Of a stretch of 61,482 nt of DNA, positions 26,059 through 35,039 are shown in pieces. Position 1 is the stretch's first letter; every line of letters begins with the position of its first letter. Both the position numbers and the translations under genes were made by a program. This DNA comes from JAYODZ01 sp965662735. GTDB taxonomy: Bacteria > Pseudomonadota > Alphaproteobacteria > RS24. The notes under the pieces are model-generated. The model was not told the origin of the DNA. It saw only the letters and a program-made list of their open reading frames with translations, and ran no database searches. The stretch is from NCBI GenBank assembly GCA_965662735.1, contig CBFIIU010000013.1:1-61482 (forward strand), read 5' to 3'.

Positions 26059-26065
26059 TTTATTT
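26048..26065 (+). repeat. attL candidate: tRNA-Ser 3' end core repeat
   Basis: CCTCTCCGCCATTTATTT, the last 11 bases of tRNA-Ser with its encoded CCA plus 7 flanking bases. The same 18 bases occur, same orientation, at 48503-48520. Integrative elements that use tRNA genes leave exactly such a direct duplication of the tRNA 3' end. Confidence 0.75.
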
Positions 26066-26209
26066 CCATTAAGCAACCCGCATAGAGAAACCTGCTTAAG
26101 CTCTTCCCTTGTAGCCAAAAAATTTGTGTAGACCTAACACCAGATCTTTTATGGCACAGAAATAAGACAAGTAACCGAAATAATCGTTAGCGTGTTTATG
26201 CGGTTAGAC

Positions 26210-27667
26210 TTACAGACCTGCCAACAATAGGTACTTCGTCTCCACATAATCCTCTATGCCCATGAAAGAGCCTTCGCGCCCCATGCCCGATTGCTTAATA
26301 CCCCCGAACGGAGCCACTTCGGTTGATATGAGGCCCGTATTAATTCCAACCATGCCGGCCTCGATGGATTTCGCAACGCGCATAACGCGGCCAATGTCTC
26401 GTGCATAAAAATATGCTGCCAAGCCAAACTCACTTTGATTAGCCAAATCAATGACTTCCTCTTCAGTCCGGAATTTGAAAACAGGGGCAACGGGCCCAAA
26501 TGTTTCCTCACGCGCGATATTCATTTTCTGATTACAATCGGCGATCAGCGTCGGTTGAAAAAATGTTTCACCCAAACTATGCCGACCCCCGCCTTTGACT
26601 AAGCGTGCACCTTTTGTCAAAGCGTCATCGATGTGTTCTTCGACCTTTTCGACCGCGGCCAAGTCAATGAGTGGGCCTTGTGTCGTTTCCTCGAGCAAGC
26701 CATTGCCCACCTTCAAACTGTCCATCGCACGGGCTAACTCAGAAATAAAATTCTCATACACATTTTCTTGGACATATAATCTGTTGGCGCAGACACATGT
26801 TTGTCCGCTATTTCGAAATTTTGAAATAATCGCACCTTCAACAGCCGCAGAAATGTCCGCATCGTCAAAGACAATAAAGGGTGCATTGCCGCCGAGTTCC
26901 ATGGACACTTTTTTGACGGTTTTCGCTGACTGCGCAAGCAATAGTCGCCCTATCTCAGTGGATCCAGTGAACGTCAATTTACGCACAATAGGTGACTGAG
27001 TAAGCTCTTTTCCAACCGTCGATGCATCGCCTGTAATGGTACTGTAAAGACCACTTGGCAGACCTGCCGTTTCGGCAAGGAAGTTCAGCGCTAAAGCAGT
27101 GAGCGGTGTTTGCGAAGCTGGCTTAACGATAATGGCACACCCAGCCGCAAGCGCAGGGGCAACTTTGCGGGTAATCATTGCTGCCGGAAAATTCCAAGGT
27201 GTAATTGCAGCGACAACGCCGACCGCTTGTTTAATGACCAGGATCTCGGCATCTTGCCTATGACTTGGAATTATGGCCCCGTAAATTCGCTTCGCCTCCT
27301 CGGCAAACCATTCAATATATGAAGCGGCGTAAAGAATTTCTGCTCGCGCTTCCGCCAGTGATTTGCCTTGCTCAGAGGTCAGGATACGGGCCAAGTCCTC
27401 CTGGTGGACGATGATCAGATCATGCCAAACGCGCAAAACCTTGCTACGTTCTTTGCCCGTGAGAGCCGACCAAGCTTCTTGAGCCGTCTCGGCGGCGACG
27501 ATGGCTCTTTGTGTTTCAACCGCCCCCATGTTTGGCACAGTCACGATGAGTTGACCCGTCGCGGGATTTGTAACCGAAATCACTTTACCATCATCTGCAT
27601 CGGACCACTGTCCATGGAGATAGGCTTGTTGACGAAGTAACGCAGTTTCTGTCAACGCTATGGTCAT
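26210..27667 (-). CDS. gabD: Succinate-semialdehyde dehydrogenase, NAD(P)-dependent
   Basis: 485 residues, standard for GabD. Catalytic Cys lies in FRNSGQTCVCANR, a sequence highly specific for succinate-semialdehyde dehydrogenases, and the general base Glu in MELGGNAPF; the NAD-binding GSTEIGR and the PWNFP loop are present. It oxidises succinate semialdehyde, or a similar omega-semialdehyde acid, to the dicarboxylate. Last gene of the ten-gene operon, overlapping the kinase-phospholyase gene by 4 bp, so its substrate is likely a product of that enzyme. Glutarate semialdehyde is an alternative substrate. Confidence 0.92.
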   Translation of the reverse strand: MTIALTETALLRQQAYLHGQWSDADDGKVISVTNPATGQLIVTVPNMGAVETQRAIVAAETAQEAWSALTGKERSKVLRVWHDLIIVHQEDLARILTSEQGKSLAEARAEILYAASYIEWFAEEAKRIYGAIIPSHRQDAEILVIKQAVGVVAAITPWNFPAAMITRKVAPALAAGCAIIVKPASQTPLTALALNFLAETAGLPSGLYSTITGDASTVGKELTQSPIVRKLTFTGSTEIGRLLLAQSAKTVKKVSMELGGNAPFIVFDDADISAAVEGAIISKFRNSGQTCVCANRLYVQENVYENFISELARAMDSLKVGNGLLEETTQGPLIDLAAVEKVEEHIDDALTKGARLVKGGGRHSLGETFFQPTLIADCNQKMNIAREETFGPVAPVFKFRTEEEVIDLANQSEFGLAAYFYARDIGRVMRVAKSIEAGMVGINTGLISTEVAPFGGIKQSGMGREGSFMGIEDYVETKYLLLAGL

Positions 27668-29955
27668 ACGACAATCTCCGATAAAACCAGATCCAAATTA
27701 TGGATAAGGCTTTGAATATCCGCTTCATTTACAATTAAGGGCGGCTTAATTTTAATGACGTTGTTAAAGTAGCCATTCGTGTTGAGCAGGAACCCCCGAG
27801 ACTTCATAGCTTCCACACAACGCTTCGCTTCTTCTCTCGCTGGCTCCTTCGTTGCGCGGTCTACAACAAGTTCAACCCCGATATAAAGCCCGCGTCCTCG
27901 AATATCTCCGATTAGTGAATGTTTTCTTTGCAACGCGTCAAGACCCTCTAAGAGTTGGTGGGCTCGGGCGCTTACATTTTTTAGCAATTGATCTTTCTCT
28001 AAAACATCTAGAACCCCGATCGCAGTCGCGCATGAAACAGGATTACCTCCGAAGGTGTTAAAATAAACAACCTTCTGATCAAAGGCCTCAGCAATTGCTC
28101 TATTGGTAACCACTGCACCCATTGGGTGCCCGTTGGCAATTGGCTTGCCCATCGTAACAATATCTGGAATAACACCTTGCTCTTCGAAACACCACATATC
28201 GCCCGTTCGTCCAAAACCAACCTGAACCTCGTCAGCAATTGTAATACCTCCCGCATCTCGAACGGCGGCATATATTGTTTTCAAGTAATTTTTGGGAAAT
28301 GGAAATTGGCCGCCGGTCCCGACCAGGCTTTCGGCAACGAAAGCAGCAAGTTTTCCCGTAGTTTTTTTAATTAAGTCCGGGAGTTCTGTTAAAAAAGCAT
28401 CTGTAACTGATCCACTGAAACCTGGTGGCACATTCCTATAGGCGTCTGGTAACATAAGACGATGAACATAATCAGGCATTCCTAACCCACCCGGCCGTCC
28501 GATGCGATTGGGGCTGATATCCGTGCTTGCGGTCGAGTTTCCATGATAGGCTTCATCTAGGACAATAAATTGTGAACCCTTTGTGTAGGTGGATGCCAAA
28601 CGCATCGCTAAATCATTTGCCTCGCTACCCGAATTTACAAAGAAAACCGTATCTAGATTATCAGGGAAATAGCTCAATAGGCGTTCCGCTAATTCGTTCA
28701 TTTGCGCGTACACATAACGAGAATTTGTATTGAGGACGCTCGTTTGCCGCCGAGCCGCTCGAGCAATATGCGGATTACAATGGCCCGATTGGCTTACATT
28801 GTTCACACAGTCTAAATAAGACTTGCCGTCACTCGCGTGTAAGTACTGGAGAGACCCACGGGACAGAACCAACGGATCATCATAATGAGTGTAAAGAGAG
28901 GACGAAAAATATTGCCGACGCTGCGCCACAAGCTGCTCGGCTTTAGCCTGACGATTTAGGGTTTCAAAACCGCACGAAGCCCGCAGGGCATCGCCAAAGG
29001 CTATGGGGTTCGTCGCAATTAACCGTCTCAAATTGTGTTCTACATCTGTCACTTTACTCTGAGCATGTACATTGTTTGGATGCTCACGCCGCATCCGCGC
29101 TGCATGAGCGAGATAAAGCCCATAGCGAAGTCCAACGAGGTCGTATAGTAAAGTGATCTCATCCTCACTTAAGGGGAACGCCTGATGATATGATCCTGTT
29201 ATAAGGGCGGCCGAGGAAACAATGTCATCTTGCCCTGTTAAAAAATCGGAAATGGTAACTGCCAAGTGGCATATACGATACGAGAAGGTAAGATCACCAA
29301 AATCAATTACACCGGTTACGTGCTGGCGCAGATTATCCGTTTTGAGAGCAAATCGGTGGCAATCATTATGAACAAACTGCCGGGGCAGTTTAGATAAACG
29401 CGAAAAACCTTCCGCTTCGAATTGGAGAAAGAAATAATCTGCGAGCCGTCGACTTTCAGGGTCTTCGATGAGATCGGTGTAATCACGATAAATTAACGCA
29501 TCCGCGAGATCCCACTCCATATCCCGCCTGACAGCTCCTGAATGATTAAAATTCTGTAATGTGCGATCGAGCATGCCCACAACCTGACCAACCGACTGCA
29601 ACAATTCAGATTGAGCTGCCGGACCTTCGCCAATTAAATCGCCACCGACATAAGTTTGAAGTATCCATAGTGTCTTATCATCCGCGCAAATATCCTGCCC
29701 ATTTTGGCTCGGGATGATGCTTGGAAGGTCTGTGTCCGGCATTAAGTGACGGGCAAGCTTTATGGCTTCAATTTGAGCCTCGACATGCGCTTGAGTATGC
29801 GCATCATTAGAAAACCCTTTAAGAACATATCGATCTGCCGAAGTTGTAACCAAAAAGTTTTGCCCTAAGTAGCCACCAAGCGGCACCACACTCGTAACCT
29901 CGAGCTTAAAAGCTGCAGCAAGCAGACTGGTCACGTGTTCAAGCGAAGCACTCAT
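27664..29955 (-). CDS. Kinase-phospholyase fusion: APH-fold kinase plus class III PLP phospho-lyase
   Basis: 763 residues. Residues about 1-310 are an APH-fold kinase related to hydroxylysine kinase: YVLKGF for the nucleotide lobe, catalytic loop HNDCHRFAL (196-204) and metal site GVIDFGDLTF (215-224). Asp198 and Asp218 are kept, but the Mg-binding Asn of the HxDxxxxN motif is Ala203. Residues about 345-763 are a class III PLP enzyme closest to ethanolamine-phosphate and 5-phosphohydroxylysine phospho-lyases: LDCVNNVSQSGHC, NSGSEANDLAMRLA, ADEVQVGFGRTG, PLP lysine in TMGKPIANGHP (Lys604), YFNTFGGNPVSCA. Expected reaction: phosphorylate an amino alcohol, then eliminate phosphate and ammonia to leave an aldehyde. 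A plain aminotransferase is the alternative. Confidence 0.88.
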   Translation of the reverse strand: MSASLEHVTSLLAAAFKLEVTSVVPLGGYLGQNFLVTTSADRYVLKGFSNDAHTQAHVEAQIEAIKLARHLMPDTDLPSIIPSQNGQDICADDKTLWILQTYVGGDLIGEGPAAQSELLQSVGQVVGMLDRTLQNFNHSGAVRRDMEWDLADALIYRDYTDLIEDPESRRLADYFFLQFEAEGFSRLSKLPRQFVHNDCHRFALKTDNLRQHVTGVIDFGDLTFSYRICHLAVTISDFLTGQDDIVSSAALITGSYHQAFPLSEDEITLLYDLVGLRYGLYLAHAARMRREHPNNVHAQSKVTDVEHNLRRLIATNPIAFGDALRASCGFETLNRQAKAEQLVAQRRQYFSSSLYTHYDDPLVLSRGSLQYLHASDGKSYLDCVNNVSQSGHCNPHIARAARRQTSVLNTNSRYVYAQMNELAERLLSYFPDNLDTVFFVNSGSEANDLAMRLASTYTKGSQFIVLDEAYHGNSTASTDISPNRIGRPGGLGMPDYVHRLMLPDAYRNVPPGFSGSVTDAFLTELPDLIKKTTGKLAAFVAESLVGTGGQFPFPKNYLKTIYAAVRDAGGITIADEVQVGFGRTGDMWCFEEQGVIPDIVTMGKPIANGHPMGAVVTNRAIAEAFDQKVVYFNTFGGNPVSCATAIGVLDVLEKDQLLKNVSARAHQLLEGLDALQRKHSLIGDIRGRGLYIGVELVVDRATKEPAREEAKRCVEAMKSRGFLLNTNGYFNNVIKIKPPLIVNEADIQSLIHNLDLVLSEIVV

Positions 29956-31187
29956 GCGCAGGCCTGGTTCAAAACAGCATGAAGCAATATATTTGCTCCC
30001 GCTGTCGCATGCTCCTGTTCGATATGCTCGGCCTCATTATGGCTAATACCATCTCGACAAGGAATGAAAATCATAGCGGTGGGAGCCACCGCCGCTACAT
30101 TACAGGCATCATGACCAGCGCCGCTGACCATCTCCATACACGAATAATCGAATTGCTTTACCGCAACGCGCACAGACGCCAAACACTGTTCATCATACAC
30201 CACGCCTGGAGCATGGAAAAACATCTCGATCTCACACGGTGTTTTTTCTTCTTCACACGCTGCTTCGATGATGGTTCGCATTTCGTCAAGCATCGCATCA
30301 TAAACTTTTCGATCAGGATGACGTATGTCAATGGTCATCGTCAGTAGTCCGGGAACGGTATTATTCGAGGCAGGCTGCGCATCAATTACGCCAAAGGTAA
30401 TTCTTCCGTTCTCGATCGCCTGAGCCATCTCATACAGCCGAGGCAAAAACCGACTTAAGGCCCGCATCGGGTCACGCCGAGCCTCCATTGGCGTGGGGCC
30501 TGCATGCACTTCTTGACCGGTAATACGAACCCAGTGGCGGCTCATATTTTGCACAGCTGTCACAACACCAATTGTACATGCTTCTTGTTCCAGTATTGGC
30601 CCCTGTTCAATATGCAGTTCGAAAGCCGCCTTAACGTCGAAAGCCGATGCGGGCATATTCCCTTTTTGGCCTGTAGCAATAAGCGCTTCCGCAACAGTGG
30701 TTCCAGATCCGTCTGTCAATGCAAGGGCATCGTCAATCGACATCACACCCGCCCAAACCGCTGATCCCATCATAGCGGTGGTGAATCGGCACCCCTCTTC
30801 ATTGCACCAAACCGCCACCTCAATGGCGTGATCAGTTTCAACACCGTGATCATTCAACGTCTCGATCAATTCGAGCCCTGATAGAACGCCATAAATTCCA
30901 TCAAACTTGCCGCCGGTTGGTTGCGTATCGAGATGGCTTCCAATAAGAACAGGCGGCGCATCGGGCAGACGTCCTTCCCGGCGAATAAAAAGATTTCCAA
31001 TCTCATCCAGACGCGATGTGCACCCCGCCGCTTCAGCCCATTTTCCAAACAGAGCACGGGCAGCAGCATCTTCCTCTGTTAGCGCTTGACGATTACAGCC
31101 ACCCGCCGCAGTGCCGCCAATTTGCGCTATATCCATGAGGCGCTGCCACAAGCGCTCGCCATTCACCTCCAACACACTACTCACCAT
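29952..31187 (-). CDS. M20 family hydrolase, hydantoinase/carbamoylase type
   Basis: 411 residues. Di-metal site residues are visible in LIGSHLDTQPTGGKFDGIYG (His85, Asp87, Asp96) and WCNEEGCRF (Glu130/131); the lid-domain signature HIEQGPILE and a late HDACNVAAVAPTAMIF with the last ligand in SHNEAEHI are present. The subgroup includes N-carbamoyl-L-amino acid hydrolase, allantoate amidohydrolase and ureidoglycine-type enzymes, which release ammonia and CO2 from ureido groups. The start overlaps the end of the DDAH-like gene, which would make ureido compounds, so removal of a carbamoyl group is the natural inference. Confidence 0.92.
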   Translation of the reverse strand: MVSSVLEVNGERLWQRLMDIAQIGGTAAGGCNRQALTEEDAAARALFGKWAEAAGCTSRLDEIGNLFIRREGRLPDAPPVLIGSHLDTQPTGGKFDGIYGVLSGLELIETLNDHGVETDHAIEVAVWCNEEGCRFTTAMMGSAVWAGVMSIDDALALTDGSGTTVAEALIATGQKGNMPASAFDVKAAFELHIEQGPILEQEACTIGVVTAVQNMSRHWVRITGQEVHAGPTPMEARRDPMRALSRFLPRLYEMAQAIENGRITFGVIDAQPASNNTVPGLLTMTIDIRHPDRKVYDAMLDEMRTIIEAACEEEKTPCEIEMFFHAPGVVYDEQCLASVRVAVKQFDYSCMEMVSGAGHDACNVAAVAPTAMIFIPCRDGISHNEAEHIEQEHATAGANILLHAVLNQACA

Positions 31188-32115
31188 ATCTATCCCGACG
31201 TAACGCTAGGCTCATACAATGAATACCTCCTCCAACAATAGAAATTGCCGATACATCAGGGGCAAAAACATCCAAGCCATGCGCTTTGCAGGCTGAAATG
31301 AGCTCAACATTATGCGCCGGCAAAAGCACCCTATCACCACCTAACGACATGACATTACATCCCAGCTGCATTGCTTGACTGTAGGAAACATCGATGACAT
31401 CGACACCTTTTTCCTCCAATCGCCTGATCAGCGCTGGATCGACCACCTGCGTAACAGCTGCTGCAAGCCCTTCTGCCAGCATAACAATTGTACAGTCTGC
31501 ATGCACAAAGTGTGGGTCGAACTCATAGATAAAAAGCTCAACACCCTCCTGAGCGAGCCATCGTTGCAATTGCTCCGCTCCAACTCTCTGACTTCGCTCC
31601 CCCGAACATCCCATGATCGCAAAATCTGGCTGTACCATCATAAAATCGCCGCCCTCGGCACACCCAGCCGTCACCTTTTCGTAAATGGGGATGTTTTTAT
31701 CGGCGCAAAGGTCCAGTACAGGACCATACTCACCTCGCCGCCACCATTGCGCCATTTGTCCAATAATCATTCCCCAGGGGGTCATAAAGCTGCCATCCCT
31801 GGCCCAAATCTGCAGGGGTAAATCGGGATCTGCGGGGGTAATGTGAACAGTGGCACCTGCCTGACGATAAACATCCAACACTTCAGCATATTGACTTTGA
31901 GCCGCCACGACATCCAAACGAACTCCCTCGCGCAGCATCTTTCGGTTCATGGCATTGGTGGGCAAAATCTCTTTAAAATGGTCAATTGGTCCAATAAGAA
32001 CATCCCGCAGATAACCCGTCTCGCTATCAACCCCCCAATAACTACATCTCGGTGTCCCGCCATTTGGGCTTCGCCTTTTGAGCGTGAACACGTCTTCGGA
32101 TTTTGTGTTAGTCAT
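31177..32115 (-). CDS. DDAH/amidinotransferase-fold hydrolase
   Basis: 312 residues from ATG 32115, which overlaps the ALDH stop by 8 bp and has AGAGGCAGG upstream; longer in-frame starts lie inside the ALDH gene. The beta/alpha propeller family is shown by WARDGSFMTPWG, CAEGGDFMMV (Glu154, Asp157), catalytic His205 in FVHADCTIVML and the nucleophile Cys300 in VGGGIHCMSLALRRD. Family members attack guanidino carbon: dimethylarginine dimethylaminohydrolase, arginine deiminase, amidinotransferases. Length and motifs favour a hydrolase that turns a guanidino compound into a ureido one. Exact substrate unknown. Confidence 0.87.
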   Translation of the reverse strand: MTNTKSEDVFTLKRRSPNGGTPRCSYWGVDSETGYLRDVLIGPIDHFKEILPTNAMNRKMLREGVRLDVVAAQSQYAEVLDVYRQAGATVHITPADPDLPLQIWARDGSFMTPWGMIIGQMAQWWRRGEYGPVLDLCADKNIPIYEKVTAGCAEGGDFMMVQPDFAIMGCSGERSQRVGAEQLQRWLAQEGVELFIYEFDPHFVHADCTIVMLAEGLAAAVTQVVDPALIRRLEEKGVDVIDVSYSQAMQLGCNVMSLGGDRVLLPAHNVELISACKAHGLDVFAPDVSAISIVGGGIHCMSLALRRDRYGE

Positions 32116-33646
32116 GACCTGCCTCTGGTTCATTTTGCTTCTGCGAAATGTCAATCCAAACCGTTTTGACCCGCAAGTAGTGCTCAAACTGCTCCGCACC
32201 CATATCTTTACCAAACCCAGAGGCCTTAAACCCACCAATGGGTAGCGCCGAGTCAACAATATCGTGCGCGTTGATCCAAACAGTGCCTGCATGAATTTGG
32301 GGCATTACGCGTAAAGCACGATCAATATCCCGGGTCCAAATACTGGCAGCGAGACCGTATTGATTGTCGTTTGCTAACGAAATTACTTCATCCTCGTCAT
32401 CAAAAGGGATCACGACCAAGACTGGCCCAAATACTTCTTCCTGCACGATTTCCAAACGATTATCGTCAGCGAGCAGAACGATAGGCGGCACAAACCAGCC
32501 CTGATCAGGAACATTGTTACCCGCAGCAATCATTTTAACATTTTGCGAAATCGCACGTTCGACATATGCCAGAATATCAGCCTGTGCCTGAGGGGATATA
32601 ACAGGCCCCATATCGCATTGATCATCCAGTCCCGGCGCGAGTTTCATGTTCTCAACGAGGTTGGTTAATCGGTTGAGCACTTCATCCAGTCGAGACCGAT
32701 GCACATATAATCGCGATCCCGCTGTGCAAACCTGACCTGAATTAAAGAATACTGACCATCGCGTCGCCGCAACTAATTTCTCGAGATCCGCATCTTCAAA
32801 CGCAATCATCGGAGACTTGCCTCCGAGTTCTAAGGTCACGGGTGACAGACTTTTCCCCGCTAAGGCGCCCACATGTCGTCCAATTTCGGTTGAGCCTGTA
32901 AATGACACCTTACTCGCAAGCGGATGTGTAACCATCGCATCGCCGATTTCGCTCCCGCGTCCTGACACAATGTTGATCACTCCCTTTGGAAAACCAGCGT
33001 CCTCAATCAAACGGGAGAGATAAAGCATTGACAGAGGCGTTTGCTGAGCCGTTTTCAATACAACGGTACATCCGGCCGCCAAAGGAGCCGCTAATTTCCA
33101 CATCGCCATATTAAATGGCCAATTCCAGGGTACAATAGCTGCCACAACGCCAACAGCCTCTTTGACCGTCATTGCCAGTGCATTTCCCGGAACGCTTACG
33201 CTGCGCGTCGCACCGTCGGCATGGCGGGCCATGCCGGCCATGTAGCGCACCAAATCAGCTCCGCCTAAAATATCTATTTCCTTGCACGGCCCAATCGCCT
33301 TTCCATTATCGAGCGTTTCAATAAAGGCAAGGTCATCTGCATTTTTCTCGATGAGTTCGGCCAACCGCAACAAAGCCTCTTCGCGCGTCGCAGGTTTGCT
33401 CGCGCGCCACTGTTCTAGAGCAGCATGAGCCGCCTCAAACGCTCGATCGACATCGGCAGTCGACGCTGCTCCGATATGGGCAAGCCGCCCCGCCGTCGAG
33501 GGCTCATAAATATCTAGCCCTGATGGTCCTACCTGCAATTCACCATTTATATATAGGCCCTCGGCTTGTTGTAAGAACCCAATAATATGCTCGGGCGCAT
33601 TATAGGCCCTCAACAACGCCATTGTGTCAGGGGAAATAACGCTCAT
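32108..33646 (-). CDS. Aldehyde dehydrogenase (phenylacetaldehyde/acetaldehyde type)
   Basis: 512 residues, class 1/2-like ALDH. Catalytic Cys in FFNSGQVCTAGSRLYVH, base Glu in LELGGKSP, cofactor loop GSTEIGRH, and EEVFGPVL late in the protein. It differs from the island's gabD product in its active-site surroundings, so it probably takes a different aldehyde. Directly downstream of the acetoin-type dehydrogenase E3 gene (4-bp overlap); in acetoin operons an acetaldehyde dehydrogenase (AcoD) accompanies the complex, which fits. Betaine-aldehyde-like or aromatic aldehydes remain possible. Confidence 0.88.
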   Translation of the reverse strand: MSVISPDTMALLRAYNAPEHIIGFLQQAEGLYINGELQVGPSGLDIYEPSTAGRLAHIGAASTADVDRAFEAAHAALEQWRASKPATREEALLRLAELIEKNADDLAFIETLDNGKAIGPCKEIDILGGADLVRYMAGMARHADGATRSVSVPGNALAMTVKEAVGVVAAIVPWNWPFNMAMWKLAAPLAAGCTVVLKTAQQTPLSMLYLSRLIEDAGFPKGVINIVSGRGSEIGDAMVTHPLASKVSFTGSTEIGRHVGALAGKSLSPVTLELGGKSPMIAFEDADLEKLVAATRWSVFFNSGQVCTAGSRLYVHRSRLDEVLNRLTNLVENMKLAPGLDDQCDMGPVISPQAQADILAYVERAISQNVKMIAAGNNVPDQGWFVPPIVLLADDNRLEIVQEEVFGPVLVVIPFDDEDEVISLANDNQYGLAASIWTRDIDRALRVMPQIHAGTVWINAHDIVDSALPIGGFKASGFGKDMGAEQFEHYLRVKTVWIDISQKQNEPEAGHD

Positions 33647-35034
33647 ATGTTCACGCTTTCTCCACGGCTGTTCAGAACGCTTTCATGCAAAGATTCTGAC
33701 AAACTCGGATGAGCAAACACCATATGTGCTAATTCATCATCTGTTGCTTCGGCCATCATCGCTGCCCCATAGGTATGGATCTGCTCTGTGACATTATCGC
33801 CGATCAAATGGGCGCCCAGAAGCTCCCCACTATCTCCATCGAATATAGTTTTTACAAAGCCGAAGGCATCGCCATGTGCAAGTGCCTTCCCGTTCGCTGA
33901 AAAAGGGGCCACTCCGATATTGAGTTTTCGTCCGAGCGCCTTCGCCTGATCCTCCGATAGGCCAATAGAGGCAATCTGTGGGTGCGAATAGGTACACGAG
34001 GGAACAAGCGTTTTGTTGAGCGGCAGAGGCTTTTTCCCGGCGATGGCCTCGGCGGCGATGACGCCTTCGTGACTCGCTTTGTGTGCCAGCCACGGCCCAC
34101 CCGCGACATCACCAATCGCGAAAATATTGGCTACACTGGTCTGACATGTTCCATTCGTAACAAGGTGCCCATCCTTAACCTGTAACCCCAGATGAGGCTC
34201 CCATAAATTCTCAATATTTGCCTGCACGCCAAGTGCCAGCAGAACATTATCATATCGCTGCGAAACCGTTTTACCGTCGTGAAACAATTCGGCGTCCACC
34301 GACTTAGCGTTTGGTTTCAGGGATTGCAGCTTACACCCGGATTTGATGGTCATCCCGCGCGCCGTGAAAGCCGAAGCAGCCGCTTCGCTGATAGTGAGAT
34401 CCTCCCGAGGTAGAATTCGTTTCTCAGCTTCGATTAAAGTGACCTTACTGCCGATATCTTGATAAAAACTCGCAAACTCAACACCGATAGCGCCCGACCC
34501 GACAACCAATAAAGACTTCGGGACGGCATCTGCCAACATTGCCTCTCGCGCCGTCCAAATCCTTGGATTATCGGACGATAAAGCATTTGGAACACGTGCG
34601 CGCGCACCAGTTGCAATAATTATATATTTAGAATGAATGACGTCCTTTTTACCTTCGGACAAAATTTCAATTTTATCGGCTTCTAGGATACGGGCGCGCC
34701 CCTTGATGACCTCAATTTTATTTTTCTTCATCAGTGCCGTTACGCCGGCCTCTAACTGGCCTGCGACCGACCGGGATCTCTTCACCATTTCTTGAATATT
34801 CACTGAAGACATTTCAGTTTTGACACCGAAATGTTCGGCCTCCTTCATCAAGCGAACGATTTCCGCGCTCCGCAAAAGTGTTTTAGTCGGTATACACCCC
34901 CAATTCAGGCACACGCCGCCCAACCGATCTTCTTCGATAATGGCGGTTTGCATTCCGAGTTGCGCAGCCCGTATCGCGGCAACATAGCCGCCAGGGCCCG
35001 ACCCAATTACAGTGACTTGGAATTGTTTGACCAT
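33643..35034 (-). CDS. lpdA: Dihydrolipoyl dehydrogenase (E3)
   Basis: 463 residues. FAD-binding GSGPGGYVAAIRAAQLG at 11-27, redox-active disulfide GGVCLNWGCIPTKTLL (Cys42, Cys47), NAD domain GSGAIGVEFASF, second FAD motif IFAIGDVAGGP and the C-terminal His-Glu pair in FAHPSLSESLHE. It reoxidises the lipoyl arm of the E2 encoded 5 bp upstream. A dedicated E3 next to its own E1/E2 supports a catabolic complex rather than the housekeeping one. Confidence 0.96.
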   Translation of the reverse strand: MVKQFQVTVIGSGPGGYVAAIRAAQLGMQTAIIEEDRLGGVCLNWGCIPTKTLLRSAEIVRLMKEAEHFGVKTEMSSVNIQEMVKRSRSVAGQLEAGVTALMKKNKIEVIKGRARILEADKIEILSEGKKDVIHSKYIIIATGARARVPNALSSDNPRIWTAREAMLADAVPKSLLVVGSGAIGVEFASFYQDIGSKVTLIEAEKRILPREDLTISEAAASAFTARGMTIKSGCKLQSLKPNAKSVDAELFHDGKTVSQRYDNVLLALGVQANIENLWEPHLGLQVKDGHLVTNGTCQTSVANIFAIGDVAGGPWLAHKASHEGVIAAEAIAGKKPLPLNKTLVPSCTYSHPQIASIGLSEDQAKALGRKLNIGVAPFSANGKALAHGDAFGFVKTIFDGDSGELLGAHLIGDNVTEQIHTYGAAMMAEATDDELAHMVFAHPSLSESLHESVLNSRGESVNI

Positions 35035-35039
35035 ATTTT

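Noticed and set aside
25736..26118. Minus-strand reading frames of 107 and 77 residues over the tRNA-Ser, containing GRDSNPR-like sequence
   Set aside because: They are antisense to a complete tRNA gene. This translation of the reverse of tRNA-Ser is a well-known false protein.
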